A stretch of 11,796 bases of DNA from Syntrophales bacterium (lineage in GTDB: Bacteria; Desulfobacterota; Syntrophia; Syntrophales; UBA2210): the NCBI GenBank assembly GCA_030655735.1, contig JAUSPK010000085.1, positions 1 to 11,796 on the forward strand. Reading direction: 5' to 3'. Both the position numbers and the translations under genes were made by a program. Positions 1-6,265 of the stretch are shown here, in pieces. The notes beneath the pieces were generated by a model that made no database searches, was not told the origin of the DNA, and saw only the letters and a program-made list of their open reading frames with translations. The stretch's first letter is position 1. Every line of letters begins with the position of its first letter.

Positions 1-6
1 CGACCG

Positions 7-34
7 TTGAAAAACCGGTTCCCCTGATCATAAT
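7..34 (+). promoter_or_regulatory. Candidate sigma70-like promoter of the acyl-CoA cluster
   Basis: A TTGAAA box (7-12, 5/6 to consensus) is followed after 16 bases by CATAAT (29-34, 5/6). Transcription would start near base 41, about 40 bases before the first gene. The -10 box and most of the spacer lie inside the palindrome at 18-46, so the site looks regulated. Called by eye only; the upstream gene is outside the window. Confidence 0.45.
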
Positions 35-46
35 GATCAGGGGAAC
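18..46. promoter_or_regulatory. Perfect 29-bp palindrome, likely operator
   Basis: Two perfectly complementary 14-base arms (18-31 and 33-46) flank a single central A at 32. The core contains TGATCA twice, separated by TAA. There is no T-tract on the + strand, so a simple + strand terminator is unlikely. Because it covers the -10 box of the candidate promoter, the best reading is an operator for a dimeric repressor such as a GntR- or TetR-family acyl-CoA regulator. On the - strand a TTTTT run follows about 8 bases after the stem, so a terminator for a - strand gene upstream remains possible. Confidence 0.5.
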
Positions 47-79
47 ACAATATACCGAAAATAACGCATGGAGGAAATA

Positions 80-517
80 ATGGAAAAGGTAACCTTTGAA
101 TCCGTGAATCCGGGTGATGTTCTTCCCCCGTTCACCAGATCCGTTGGTCAGGAGACATTCTGGAAATATGCCGTGGCATCTTTTGACTACAACCCTCTTC
201 ACAATGAACCCGACTGGGTAAAAACGGCCGCACCCTTTAAGATACCCTTTACGGTGGGTCACGGCATGATGACCCTGTCCTTTATGACGTCTGTTGTCAC
301 AACATGGGCGCTTCCATCAATGCTTCATATCAGAAAGATGGTTTCAAAATTCACGCGGCCCGTTGAGCAGGGATGGGAAGTCCGGTGTTCGGGGGTTGTT
401 TCGGAAAAGCACTATATCTCAGAAGGAAAAAATTTCGTAACCGTTGAGGTAAAGGCGGAGAACCAGGATGGTGCCCTCCTGGGAATCAGCGAAATGGAAG
501 TTGTTTTCCCCGATTGA
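80..517 (+). CDS. MaoC-like (R)-specific enoyl-CoA hydratase/dehydratase
   Basis: This is a 145-residue single hot-dog-fold protein of the MaoC dehydratase family. Members hydrate trans-2-enoyl-CoA or dehydrate 3-hydroxyacyl thioesters in the cytoplasm. The hydratase-2 signature is visible as DYNPLH at residues 36-41, giving the catalytic Asp36 and His41, and GHG at 60-62 follows as expected. The start at 80 is chosen because GGAGG (70-74) sits five bases before it; an ATG at 68 would add four residues but places the Shine-Dalgarno inside the gene. The next gene, 56 bases downstream, is a second hot-dog protein lacking the His, so the two probably form a heteromer, as in HadAB or ChsH1-ChsH2. 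The family is clear, the substrate unknown. Confidence 0.88.
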   Translation: MEKVTFESVNPGDVLPPFTRSVGQETFWKYAVASFDYNPLHNEPDWVKTAAPFKIPFTVGHGMMTLSFMTSVVTTWALPSMLHIRKMVSKFTRPVEQGWEVRCSGVVSEKHYISEGKNFVTVEVKAENQDGALLGISEMEVVFPD

Positions 518-573
518 AGATGGTGTTTTTTACAGACTGATACATATGAAGATAGCGCGAAAGGAGTTTGAGC

Positions 574-1152
574 ATGAGTCACGCCGAGCTGGCTAAATAT
601 TTCAAGACCGAAAAACAAATGGAATTCAGTACCGATTTCTTTACTAACGCCGAAAATTATGAGGTATGGGATGAAATTGACTTCGCCAACCTGAAAGAGG
701 TTGACGGTCAGAACACCTTCGAGATCAAGGCGGAGGACGTCACGTTTTACGCGGAAGGATGCCTGGATGAAAATCCTCTCATGTCCGATGAGGAATACGC
801 CAAGAATTCTCCCTACGGAGAATTGGTGCCCCATCCGCTCTTTATAACGACTATCTGTTTCTGGTGTGTGGGCGTCAAGGGCAAAGGCAACTGGATCAGA
901 ACCCCCGGAGCCAGAAACCCCGGGCAGGTCATAGAATTCTACGAAAACTTTAAGGTGGGGGAAACGATCCATGTAAAGATGAAGCCCCACGACCGCTATA
1001 TCAAGCGGGGCAAATGCTATCTTCAGTATCAGATGGATGCCTATAATCAGGACGATGTTCTGAAATGCAGAATGTATGCGACACTGATACTCCCTCGCAC
1101 ACGGGAAGACATTCGAAAATTCCTGAAAGGCATTCGAGGGCTGGAAGATTAA
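574..1152 (+). CDS. FAS1-like dehydratase / MaoC N-terminal-domain protein, probable partner subunit
   Basis: This 192-residue protein resembles the MaoC_dehydrat_N (FAS1-like dehydratase) family, a hot-dog fold. The recognisable stretch is VTFYAEGCLDENPLMSDEEY from residue 56, then the pattern sPYGELVPHPLF to about residue 90. In the position of the hydratase motif it has Asp65-Glu-Asn-Pro-Leu-Met70, so the catalytic His of the upstream MaoC protein is replaced by Met. Such non-catalytic subunits pair with an active MaoC subunit and help form the acyl-CoA tunnel, as known for mycobacterial HadA with HadB. The ATG at 574 has AAGGAG (561-566) seven bases upstream; a TTG at 568 overlaps that spacing and is less likely. 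Partnership with the preceding gene is inferred from context. Confidence 0.8.
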   Translation: MSHAELAKYFKTEKQMEFSTDFFTNAENYEVWDEIDFANLKEVDGQNTFEIKAEDVTFYAEGCLDENPLMSDEEYAKNSPYGELVPHPLFITTICFWCVGVKGKGNWIRTPGARNPGQVIEFYENFKVGETIHVKMKPHDRYIKRGKCYLQYQMDAYNQDDVLKCRMYATLILPRTREDIRKFLKGIRGLED

Positions 1153-1239
1153 AGCAGGTATCGGGTCATAACTGTAAGCCAGGAAGGGAGCCCCTTGAAA
1201 AGGGCCCCCTCTTTGAAAATGACAAGCCGGGGTTCCGAC

Positions 1240-2031
1240 ATGCTGAAATTGAACAATATTGAAGTCAGGTATTCCAAGGTTATTCTCGTGTTAAAGGGAA
1301 TCAGCCTGGAAGTCCCCCAGGGGGCGATTGTAGCGATGCTGGGAGGAAACGGGGCCGGTAAGACCACCACCTTAAAAGCGATATCCGGCTTGCTCAGAAC
1401 GGAAGAAGGTGAAGTCACCGATGGAAGCATCGAATTTAATGAAGAGCTTATCCACAAGCACGGCCCGGAAGATATTGCCCGAAAGGGTATCATACAGGTC
1501 ATGGAGGGTGGCCACGTCCTTGAGCATCTGACGGTGGAAGAGAATTTAAGAGCCGGAGCCGCCGTGATTCGATCCCGGAGCACGATTAAGGGGGATCTGG
1601 AAATGGTGTATGACTATTTCCCGAAATTAAAGGACCTGCGTAAGGCCACAAGCGGCTACATATCGGGTGGGGAGCGGCAGATGCTTGGTATCGGCCGTGC
1701 CCTGATGGCACATCCCAAACTGATATTGCTTGACGAACCTTCGCTCGGACTCGCCCCTCTGCTGGTCGCTACCATCTTTGAAATAATCAAGAAGATTAAC
1801 CAGAAAGAGAATACCTCCGTCCTCCTTGTTGAGCAGAATGCCCGGGTGGCGCTGTCCGTGGCAGAGTATGGTTATGTGATTGAAAATGGGCGCGTTGTGC
1901 TGGATGGGCCGGCCGATACACTCAGGGAGAATGAAGACATCAAAGAATTTTATCTTGGGTTGTCGGCCGTCGGTGAAAGGAAGAGTTACCGCGATGTCAA
2001 GCACTATAAACGACGGAAGAGATGGTTGTGA
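1240..2031 (+). CDS. LivF-type ABC transporter ATP-binding protein
   Basis: This is a 263-residue ABC ATPase of the branched-chain amino acid/aromatic-acid (HAAT, LivF) class, a cytoplasmic subunit that drives a LivHM-type permease. Walker A is GGNGAGKTT (35-43), the Q-loop region lies near 86-92, the signature is SGGERQM (142-148), Walker B is LILLDEP (161-167), and the switch region is LLVEQN (195-200), where LivF proteins carry Gln after Glu. The C-terminus is basic (about KHYKRRKRWL), which I associate with LivF copies in acyl-CoA clusters of deltaproteobacteria. No LivG, permease or binding protein is in the window. The start is uncertain: homology favours ATG 1240 (weak GGGG upstream); TTG 1195, with a good AGGAAGGGAG upstream, and ATG 1219 are in frame. 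Confidence 0.88.
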   Translation: MLKLNNIEVRYSKVILVLKGISLEVPQGAIVAMLGGNGAGKTTTLKAISGLLRTEEGEVTDGSIEFNEELIHKHGPEDIARKGIIQVMEGGHVLEHLTVEENLRAGAAVIRSRSTIKGDLEMVYDYFPKLKDLRKATSGYISGGERQMLGIGRALMAHPKLILLDEPSLGLAPLLVATIFEIIKKINQKENTSVLLVEQNARVALSVAEYGYVIENGRVVLDGPADTLRENEDIKEFYLGLSAVGERKSYRDVKHYKRRKRWL

Positions 2032-2050
2032 TGGAGAAGGAAGGATACCA

Positions 2051-2824
2051 ATGATTGATAAATATTTTGGCCTGCATGGAAAGGTAGCCATGGTCACGGG
2101 CGCAAGCAGAGGACTCGGCAGGGCTATAGCAATCGGTATGGCCGAAGCGGGAGCCGATGTTATCGCCGTCAGCCGCGATGTGAAACGTCTCGAGCAAACC
2201 GCTGATGAAATCAAGTCACTGGGAAAGAAGGCCCTAGTGGTAAAAGTGGATATCGAGAATACCGATGAGGTAAAAGAGGCCGTCGACAAGGGGCTAAACC
2301 GCTTCGGGAAGATCGATGTCCTCATAAACAACGCCGGCATATCGGGACCAATGAAACTGTTTTCGGATCTTACGGATCAGGAGTGGATGGAGATCCTCAG
2401 CACAAACCTTCAGGGCACCATCCATTGCACCAGGCATGTTTCTTCCCACATGATAAAGGAAGGAAGCGGAAGGATAGTTAATATCGCTTCGGTGCTCGGA
2501 ACGATCGGGAGCTACTATTCATCGGTATACAGTATGACCAAGGCGGCCATCATTCAAATGACACGGAATCTGGCCCTGGAATGGGCCCGACACAATATCA
2601 ATGTGAATACTATTGCCCCTGGGGTCTTTGACACAGATATGATACAAGCGCAATTACAGTTTCCAAAGGCCCAGGAGGCTCTGATCAGAAACATCCCTCT
2701 GAGGAGATTTGGAACCCCCAGCGAGATTGTCGGCCTGGCAATTCTGCTGGCTTCTCCGGCGTCAAGTTACATTACGGGATCTGTCTTTCCGATAGATGGT
2801 GGATTTGCATCTTCTAAAATGTAG
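2051..2824 (+). CDS. SDR family NAD(P)-dependent oxidoreductase (FabG/3-hydroxyacyl-CoA dehydrogenase-like)
   Basis: This 257-residue classical short-chain dehydrogenase has a Rossmann fold. The cofactor motif TGASRGLG is at 16-23, NNAG at 93-96, and the catalytic set Asn119, Ser147, Tyr160 and Lys164 (YSMTK) is complete. The C-terminus ends with YITGSVFPIDGG, as in FabG-like enzymes. Arg42 just after the second strand, rather than an acidic residue, hints at NADP(H), but this is weak. The ATG at 2051 follows a purine-rich GGAGAAGGAAGG (2034-2045) and gives the standard family length. It lies 19 bases after the ATPase gene. With the MaoC pair upstream and the ligase downstream, oxidation or reduction of a 3-hydroxy/ketoacyl-CoA is the likely role; the substrate cannot be read from sequence. 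Confidence 0.9.
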   Translation: MIDKYFGLHGKVAMVTGASRGLGRAIAIGMAEAGADVIAVSRDVKRLEQTADEIKSLGKKALVVKVDIENTDEVKEAVDKGLNRFGKIDVLINNAGISGPMKLFSDLTDQEWMEILSTNLQGTIHCTRHVSSHMIKEGSGRIVNIASVLGTIGSYYSSVYSMTKAAIIQMTRNLALEWARHNINVNTIAPGVFDTDMIQAQLQFPKAQEALIRNIPLRRFGTPSEIVGLAILLASPASSYITGSVFPIDGGFASSKM

Positions 2825-2851
2825 ACAGCTCGAGACGCTTTTTCGCAAAGC

Positions 2852-2882
2852 ATGCCCGGGCCGGTAGAGGGCATATTTTTTT
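2852..2882 (+). terminator. Rho-independent terminator or attenuator between SDR and ligase genes
   Basis: ATGCCC (2852-2857) pairs with GGGCAT (2869-2874) across an 11-base loop, and seven T residues follow (2876-2882). The stem is short but the T-tract is uninterrupted. It sits 27 bases after the SDR stop and only 30 bases before the ligase start, so it either ends the operon or attenuates ligase transcription. Confidence 0.55.
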
Positions 2883-2912
2883 GCAGTAAAGAACCCAGTG
2901 AGAGGTGTGGCA

Positions 2913-4433
2913 ATGAGCCAGCATGATTTTACGATGTACGATCTGATAACTCGAAATGCCCTTTTATATCCCGAGAAAGACGCGTTTGTCTTTGGTGGTA
3001 ATCGCACCACGTTTAAAGCCTATCAAAAGCAGTGCGACCAGTACGCCGCCGGCCTCATCGCCGAAGGAATTGGAAGGGGCCACCGGATCGCCATCATATC
3101 AGGCAACTGTGATGAATTTATGATCCTGTGCGGAGCTGCAGCGAAGATCGGCGCTATCGTGGTTCCCCTCAACTGGAGGCTCAACGAGGAAGAAATTGAA
3201 TACATGCTGAATGATTGCAAGCCGACACATCTGTTCATCAGCAAAGAATTTCAGGACCTGAGTAAAAAGGCTTCGCTCAAGACGGAATCAATTCGAAAAC
3301 GTTATGTTTTCAACCCTGACGGTGGTGGGGGTGATTGCATCCCCTTTAAGGAGCTCTGTCTTCAGGAGGGGTCCGAACAGGAGCTCACCATCCCCCCCCC
3401 CGGTGATGCCCCCTATATGATCATCTACACCGCCGCCGTTGGGGGGAACCCGAGAGGTTGTCTCCTCAGTCAGTCAAATATGGTTGCCATCAGCCTTCAG
3501 CTCGTCCATCTGCTGAAACTGGACAACCGGGACTGTCACATATGTATACTCCCCCTGTTTCATATCGGTGGCTTCTCGATGACCTTGGCGACGATGCATC
3601 AGGGGGGTAAAAACGTGCTTCTTGACCACTTCGACCCACTGCTCGTTCTCAATCTTATAGAGAAGGAAGGGGGAACATTTTTTGGAACCTTTCCCCCGAT
3701 CCTCGCATCAATCCTGGACGCACAGGGAAAAGGGTCCTGTGATCTGTCAAGTTTGAGGGGTGTCGGCGGCATGGATAGCCCGGAGACCATCGAACGCTTC
3801 TTGAAAAAGAATGATCATGCCGCATTTTACAGCCTCTATGGCCAAACCGAGGCGATGCCTGTTTCCGGATGCAATTTTATGGAGAAACCCGGCAGTATCG
3901 GGCCGCCGGTGATCCAAACCCGAGTTGCATTGTTTGATGATTTTGACAATGAAGTGGCACCGGGAGAACCGGGGGAGATCTGCGTCCATTCACCCGCCGT
4001 GTTCCAGGGCTACTGGAACCTGGAGGAAGAGACGGCACACACCTTTCGAAACGGGTGGCACCACACGGGAGACATAGGGCGCATCGATGAGGATGGCTTC
4101 CTGTGGTATGTCAGTCGAAAACCTGAGAAGGAACTCATAAAACCCGGCGGCGAGAACGTCTATCCCGTGGAAGTCGAAAAAGTAATTCTCAGTCATGGAT
4201 CAATTAAGGAGGTCTGTGTCATCGGGGTTCCCGATTCACAGTGGGGAGAAGCCGTCAAGGCGATTTGCGTTCTTCAAGGGGGCTGTGGCATGGGAGCTGA
4301 GGAATTGATTGACTTCGTGGCCTCAAAGATCGCCCGATATAAAAAACCCAAGCATGTCCTTTTCGTTGAGAGCCTGCCAAAAACCGGTGACGGCAAAACA
4401 GATCGGGAGCGGATCAAAAAAGATTACGCATAA
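2913..4433 (+). CDS. AMP-binding (ANL superfamily) acyl-CoA ligase
   Basis: This 506-residue adenylate-forming enzyme should activate a carboxylic acid with ATP to an acyl-AMP and then to the CoA thioester, in the cytoplasm. Visible core motifs are YGQTE (309-313), HTGD (384-387), Arg402 in the hinge region, GGENVYP (412-418) and PKTGDGK with the catalytic Lys495. The usual TSGTTGxPKG phosphate loop is replaced by YTAAVGGNPRG (172-182): Gly/Thr/Ser residues are lost and Lys becomes Arg. From memory this variant recurs in a subgroup of environmental acyl-CoA synthetases, so it is probably not decay. ATG 2913 has GAGAGG (2900-2905) seven bases upstream; GTG 2898 is less likely. A run of ten C residues (3392-3401) lies just before the variant loop. 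The substrate is unknown. Confidence 0.88.
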   Translation: MSQHDFTMYDLITRNALLYPEKDAFVFGGNRTTFKAYQKQCDQYAAGLIAEGIGRGHRIAIISGNCDEFMILCGAAAKIGAIVVPLNWRLNEEEIEYMLNDCKPTHLFISKEFQDLSKKASLKTESIRKRYVFNPDGGGGDCIPFKELCLQEGSEQELTIPPPGDAPYMIIYTAAVGGNPRGCLLSQSNMVAISLQLVHLLKLDNRDCHICILPLFHIGGFSMTLATMHQGGKNVLLDHFDPLLVLNLIEKEGGTFFGTFPPILASILDAQGKGSCDLSSLRGVGGMDSPETIERFLKKNDHAAFYSLYGQTEAMPVSGCNFMEKPGSIGPPVIQTRVALFDDFDNEVAPGEPGEICVHSPAVFQGYWNLEEETAHTFRNGWHHTGDIGRIDEDGFLWYVSRKPEKELIKPGGENVYPVEVEKVILSHGSIKEVCVIGVPDSQWGEAVKAICVLQGGCGMGAEELIDFVASKIARYKKPKHVLFVESLPKTGDGKTDRERIKKDYA

Positions 4434-4449
4434 GCAGGCTGATTCATGC

Positions 4450-4467
4450 GGAAGCGGGCGCGCTTCC
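4450..4467. other. Small hairpin between convergent genes
   Basis: GGAAGCG (4450-4456) pairs with CGCTTCC (4461-4467) over a four-base loop. It lies in the 76-base space between the convergent ligase and membrane-protein genes, where a bidirectional terminator is expected. Neither side carries a T-run, so termination is only a possibility. Confidence 0.3.
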
Positions 4468-4509
4468 TCTAGCGGTTTACATCGGTGGTTATCCCTGTAT
4501 ACATGGTAT

Positions 4510-4836
4510 TTACTCGTCTTCCAAAGCGCCCCTCTTCTCTTTGATCGTCTCCCCCATCTTCTCCACTACGTCCTTTCCAGCCTCAATTACCCGCTCGCTC
4601 TGATCCCCAATCTTGCCGACCACCTCCCGTACACTCTCGGGAAATCTCTCAGGCTCACCACTATACTGATAGTATCCGTAAAGGGCGAGAATCCCAAGAA
4701 CGATCAGCACAAGACCGGTTATAAGAACCAATTTCAGCGTTTTCTTGAAGACGAAGTAGATAAGCAGAAGCGTGACGGCAGCGATGACAATAAGGGCTAC
4801 CGGATGGGCCGACAGATAACTGATAAAATCATCCAT
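4510..4836 (-). CDS. Small two-helix membrane protein of unknown function
   Basis: I do not recognise this 108-residue protein. The first part (about residues 10-30, PVALIVIAAVTLLLIYFVF) is a clear membrane helix. A second (about 35-56) ends in aromatic residues LYGYYQY. The last 50 residues are highly charged and look helical, with many Glu/Lys/Arg and no Cys, and probably form a coiled or amphipathic segment. The start at 4836 is chosen because AGGAGG (4845-4850) stands eight bases upstream. An in-frame ATG at 4884 overlaps the stop of the preceding gene as TAATG and would add 16 residues; it has no Shine-Dalgarno but could be translationally coupled. It is the last gene of a three-gene - strand operon. 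Confidence 0.65.
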   Translation of the reverse strand: MDDFISYLSAHPVALIVIAAVTLLLIYFVFKKTLKLVLITGLVLIVLGILALYGYYQYSGEPERFPESVREVVGKIGDQSERVIEAGKDVVEKMGETIKEKRGALEDE

Positions 4837-4844
4837 GGTTATAA

Positions 4845-4850
4845 CCTCCT
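4845..4850 (-). promoter_or_regulatory. Consensus Shine-Dalgarno that decides the start of the small membrane protein
   Basis: AGGAGG on the - strand lies eight bases upstream of the ATG at 4836. It lies inside the reading frame opened by the alternative TAATG start at 4884, which argues for the shorter protein. Confidence 0.6.
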
Positions 4851-4883
4851 GAATGTGATAGATAACTTCCTTAAGTGTTGCCA

Positions 4884-5171
4884 TTACGGGGTATCAACCC
4901 ACGTTTGAAGTGCACCTATAACCTTCAATGCCTGATCCGTGCTTGATATATTGAATTTGCTCTGCTGGCGGTATTCACCATTCATCTTGCGGTACCGGCG
5001 GATAGTAAACCGCGGTGGCCCGTATTCGCTCTTTGCGCGGTTCCAGTCCTGATATTTGAATATAAGCGTCGCCCATGCCCCCTTTGACAGGATCTCCTTG
5101 TCCAGCTCCTTGACTATTACGATACCGTCCTCTTCATACTGTACCGTAATTTCATTCACATCCGAAGCCAT
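4884..5171 (-). CDS. Conserved-looking 95-residue protein, possibly PC4/YdbC-like
   Basis: This soluble 95-residue protein has no signal peptide or membrane segment. Its layout is N-terminal strands, a GAWATLIFKYQDW stretch (about 31-43), a basic patch PRFTIRRYRKMNGEYRQQSK (from about 53), and a C-terminal helix (about 77-92). The order of a Trp-containing strand, an aromatic/Arg strand, a Gly/Lys turn and a final helix resembles the PC4/YdbC single-stranded nucleic-acid-binding fold, and I recall similar deltaproteobacterial proteins. This is pattern memory, not a demonstrated match, and the protein could be an unrelated small domain. The start ATG lies three bases after the hydrolase stop, with AGGGTG as ribosome site overlapping that stop. 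Its own stop overlaps a possible ATG of the next gene. Confidence 0.7.
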   Translation of the reverse strand: MASDVNEITVQYEEDGIVIVKELDKEILSKGAWATLIFKYQDWNRAKSEYGPPRFTIRRYRKMNGEYRQQSKFNISSTDQALKVIGALQTWVDTP

Positions 5172-5174
5172 ATG

Positions 5175-6041
5175 TCACCCTTTCATATCGTGTAGTTTGG
5201 TCATACGATGGGCAATCAGATCTCCCATCCTCTCGCTGTGCGTTTCTCTGTTACTGGACATCATCTCAGTCTCCACATCAGGGATGAGACGGGCCATCCT
5301 GCTTACAATATCCGAGCCGTGCAGGGTATCGCTCCTCGCACCGATAATCAATACCGGAGAGGTGATGTCCGGCAGTTTTTCCCAGAGGCTGTAGTCCTTT
5401 ATCGCAAATGCGTTCGCCTTGAGCCTCCCCGGTTCGGCGGCATCCAGGGTCCCCTCGTACTTCTTCGCCTGTTCCGGTTCTTTCTGCTTATCCACCCTGA
5501 TGTTACCCAGATACCACTTCAGCATCGGTTTGATCGCCGTGTACAGCGAGGGCGGCACCGGCCTGAGCAGCAAGGGAAGCCAGAAGGGATAGATGAGTTC
5601 GCATATAGGCGCAATCAGGATAGAGAGCTCCGGCTGCCTCTGGGCACTGCTCACGTAGTCCAGGATAACGGTCGCCCCCATTGAACTGCCCGCGAGGGAG
5701 AACGCCTTCTCCGGTCCAACCTTCCTCTCAACGATTTCACCGATATCCCGGCTCATACGGGGCATTGAAAAATCAACACGCGCGGGGCGCCGTGGAAGCC
5801 CTGCACTGGCCTTTTCCCTCGTCTCCACATAGAGAGTCCGGTAGCGGGGTGTAAGCCTTCGCAGGACATCCTTCCAGCCATCTATCAGCGATATCCATCC
5901 GGCAACAAAGACAACCATCGGCCTTTCGGGCGTGTCACACGGAGGCACAAAATCTATCATCCTGAGAGTAACACCGTCGGAAGTTAGAATATGGTCTTCT
6001 TCCACCCTGACATCCGGGTCGGTACACTGGGAATAAGTCAT
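5175..6041 (-). CDS. Alpha/beta hydrolase
   Basis: This 288-residue alpha/beta-hydrolase-fold protein is probably cytoplasmic, with no signal peptide. The nucleophile elbow is GSSMG (118-122), giving Ser120; a candidate acid is Asp238 in GARSD, and a candidate base is His268 in ETHSER. The oxyanion region VFVAGW (44-49) replaces the common HG motif. A hydrophobic cap segment (about 147-170, rich in Leu, Pro and aromatics) suggests a lipid-like or other apolar substrate. The ATG at 6041 has AAGGGGGGAG directly upstream. It is the first gene of a - strand operon and lies 56 bases downstream of a candidate promoter -10 box. The product class (esterase, thioesterase or lipase-like) cannot be decided. 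A thioesterase would fit the neighbouring acyl-CoA genes, but that is speculation. Confidence 0.85.
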   Translation of the reverse strand: MTYSQCTDPDVRVEEDHILTSDGVTLRMIDFVPPCDTPERPMVVFVAGWISLIDGWKDVLRRLTPRYRTLYVETREKASAGLPRRPARVDFSMPRMSRDIGEIVERKVGPEKAFSLAGSSMGATVILDYVSSAQRQPELSILIAPICELIYPFWLPLLLRPVPPSLYTAIKPMLKWYLGNIRVDKQKEPEQAKKYEGTLDAAEPGRLKANAFAIKDYSLWEKLPDITSPVLIIGARSDTLHGSDIVSRMARLIPDVETEMMSSNRETHSERMGDLIAHRMTKLHDMKG

Positions 6042-6103
6042 CTCCCCCCTTTTGAGCGTGATACTGCCTGATTGTCTACCTCAAACTCGCCCATGATTCA
6101 ACC

Positions 6104-6132
6104 ATTATCCCCCGCCCTCCAGCGATTTACAA
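6104..6132 (-). promoter_or_regulatory. Sigma70-like promoter of the hydrolase operon
   Basis: On the - strand TTGTAA (6132-6127) is followed after exactly 17 bases by GATAAT (6109-6104, 5/6 to consensus). The predicted start, near 6097, gives a leader of about 55 bases to the hydrolase ATG. The GC-rich spacer is a little unusual. Called by eye. Confidence 0.5.
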
Positions 6133-6182
6133 TAAAGTTTAGATTGTTGGGATCATTCGCGGCATGGTCCTCCTCCTTGAGC

Positions 6183-6211
6183 TTGAAATTGCGCGCCAAA
6201 TAGGATATCGT
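6183..6211 (+). promoter_or_regulatory. Candidate promoter of the mnmA operon
   Basis: TTGAAA (6183-6188, 5/6) and TATCGT (6206-6211, 4/6) are 17 bases apart. Transcription would begin near 6218, about 48 bases before mnmA. It is divergent from, and about 50 bases away from, the hydrolase promoter. Confidence 0.4.
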
Positions 6212-6265
6212 AGCCCTTCATAAAAAACGATAGTGACTTCATATGTTTGAGAGGAATTTTCGGGT

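Noticed and set aside
412..990. A 192-codon - strand open frame opposite the two hot-dog genes.
   Set aside because: It spans the junction of two recognisable + strand genes and has no recognisable motif; a shadow frame.
1195..1239. Upstream TTG/ATG starts for the LivF-type ATPase.
   Set aside because: The TTG at 1195 has a good ribosome site, but the extra residues do not match the usual LivF N-terminus, which begins at the MLKLNNIEV position; left as an uncertainty.
4450..4467. Hairpin between convergent genes considered as a bidirectional terminator.
   Set aside because: Seven-pair stem but no T-run on either strand; kept only as a hairpin.
4309..4908. A 199-codon + strand open frame running from the ligase end through the small membrane gene.
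   Set aside because: Its first part is an alternative frame of the ligase and the rest is antisense to the membrane protein, which has a good ribosome site and clear membrane helices.
6139..6178. On the - strand a very strong AAGGAGGAGGA precedes an ATG with eight codons (MPRMIPTI) and a stop, suggesting a leader peptide.
   Set aside because: It lies upstream of the better hydrolase promoter (6104-6132), so it would not be on that transcript, and the peptide has no attenuation signature. Probably a chance purine tract.
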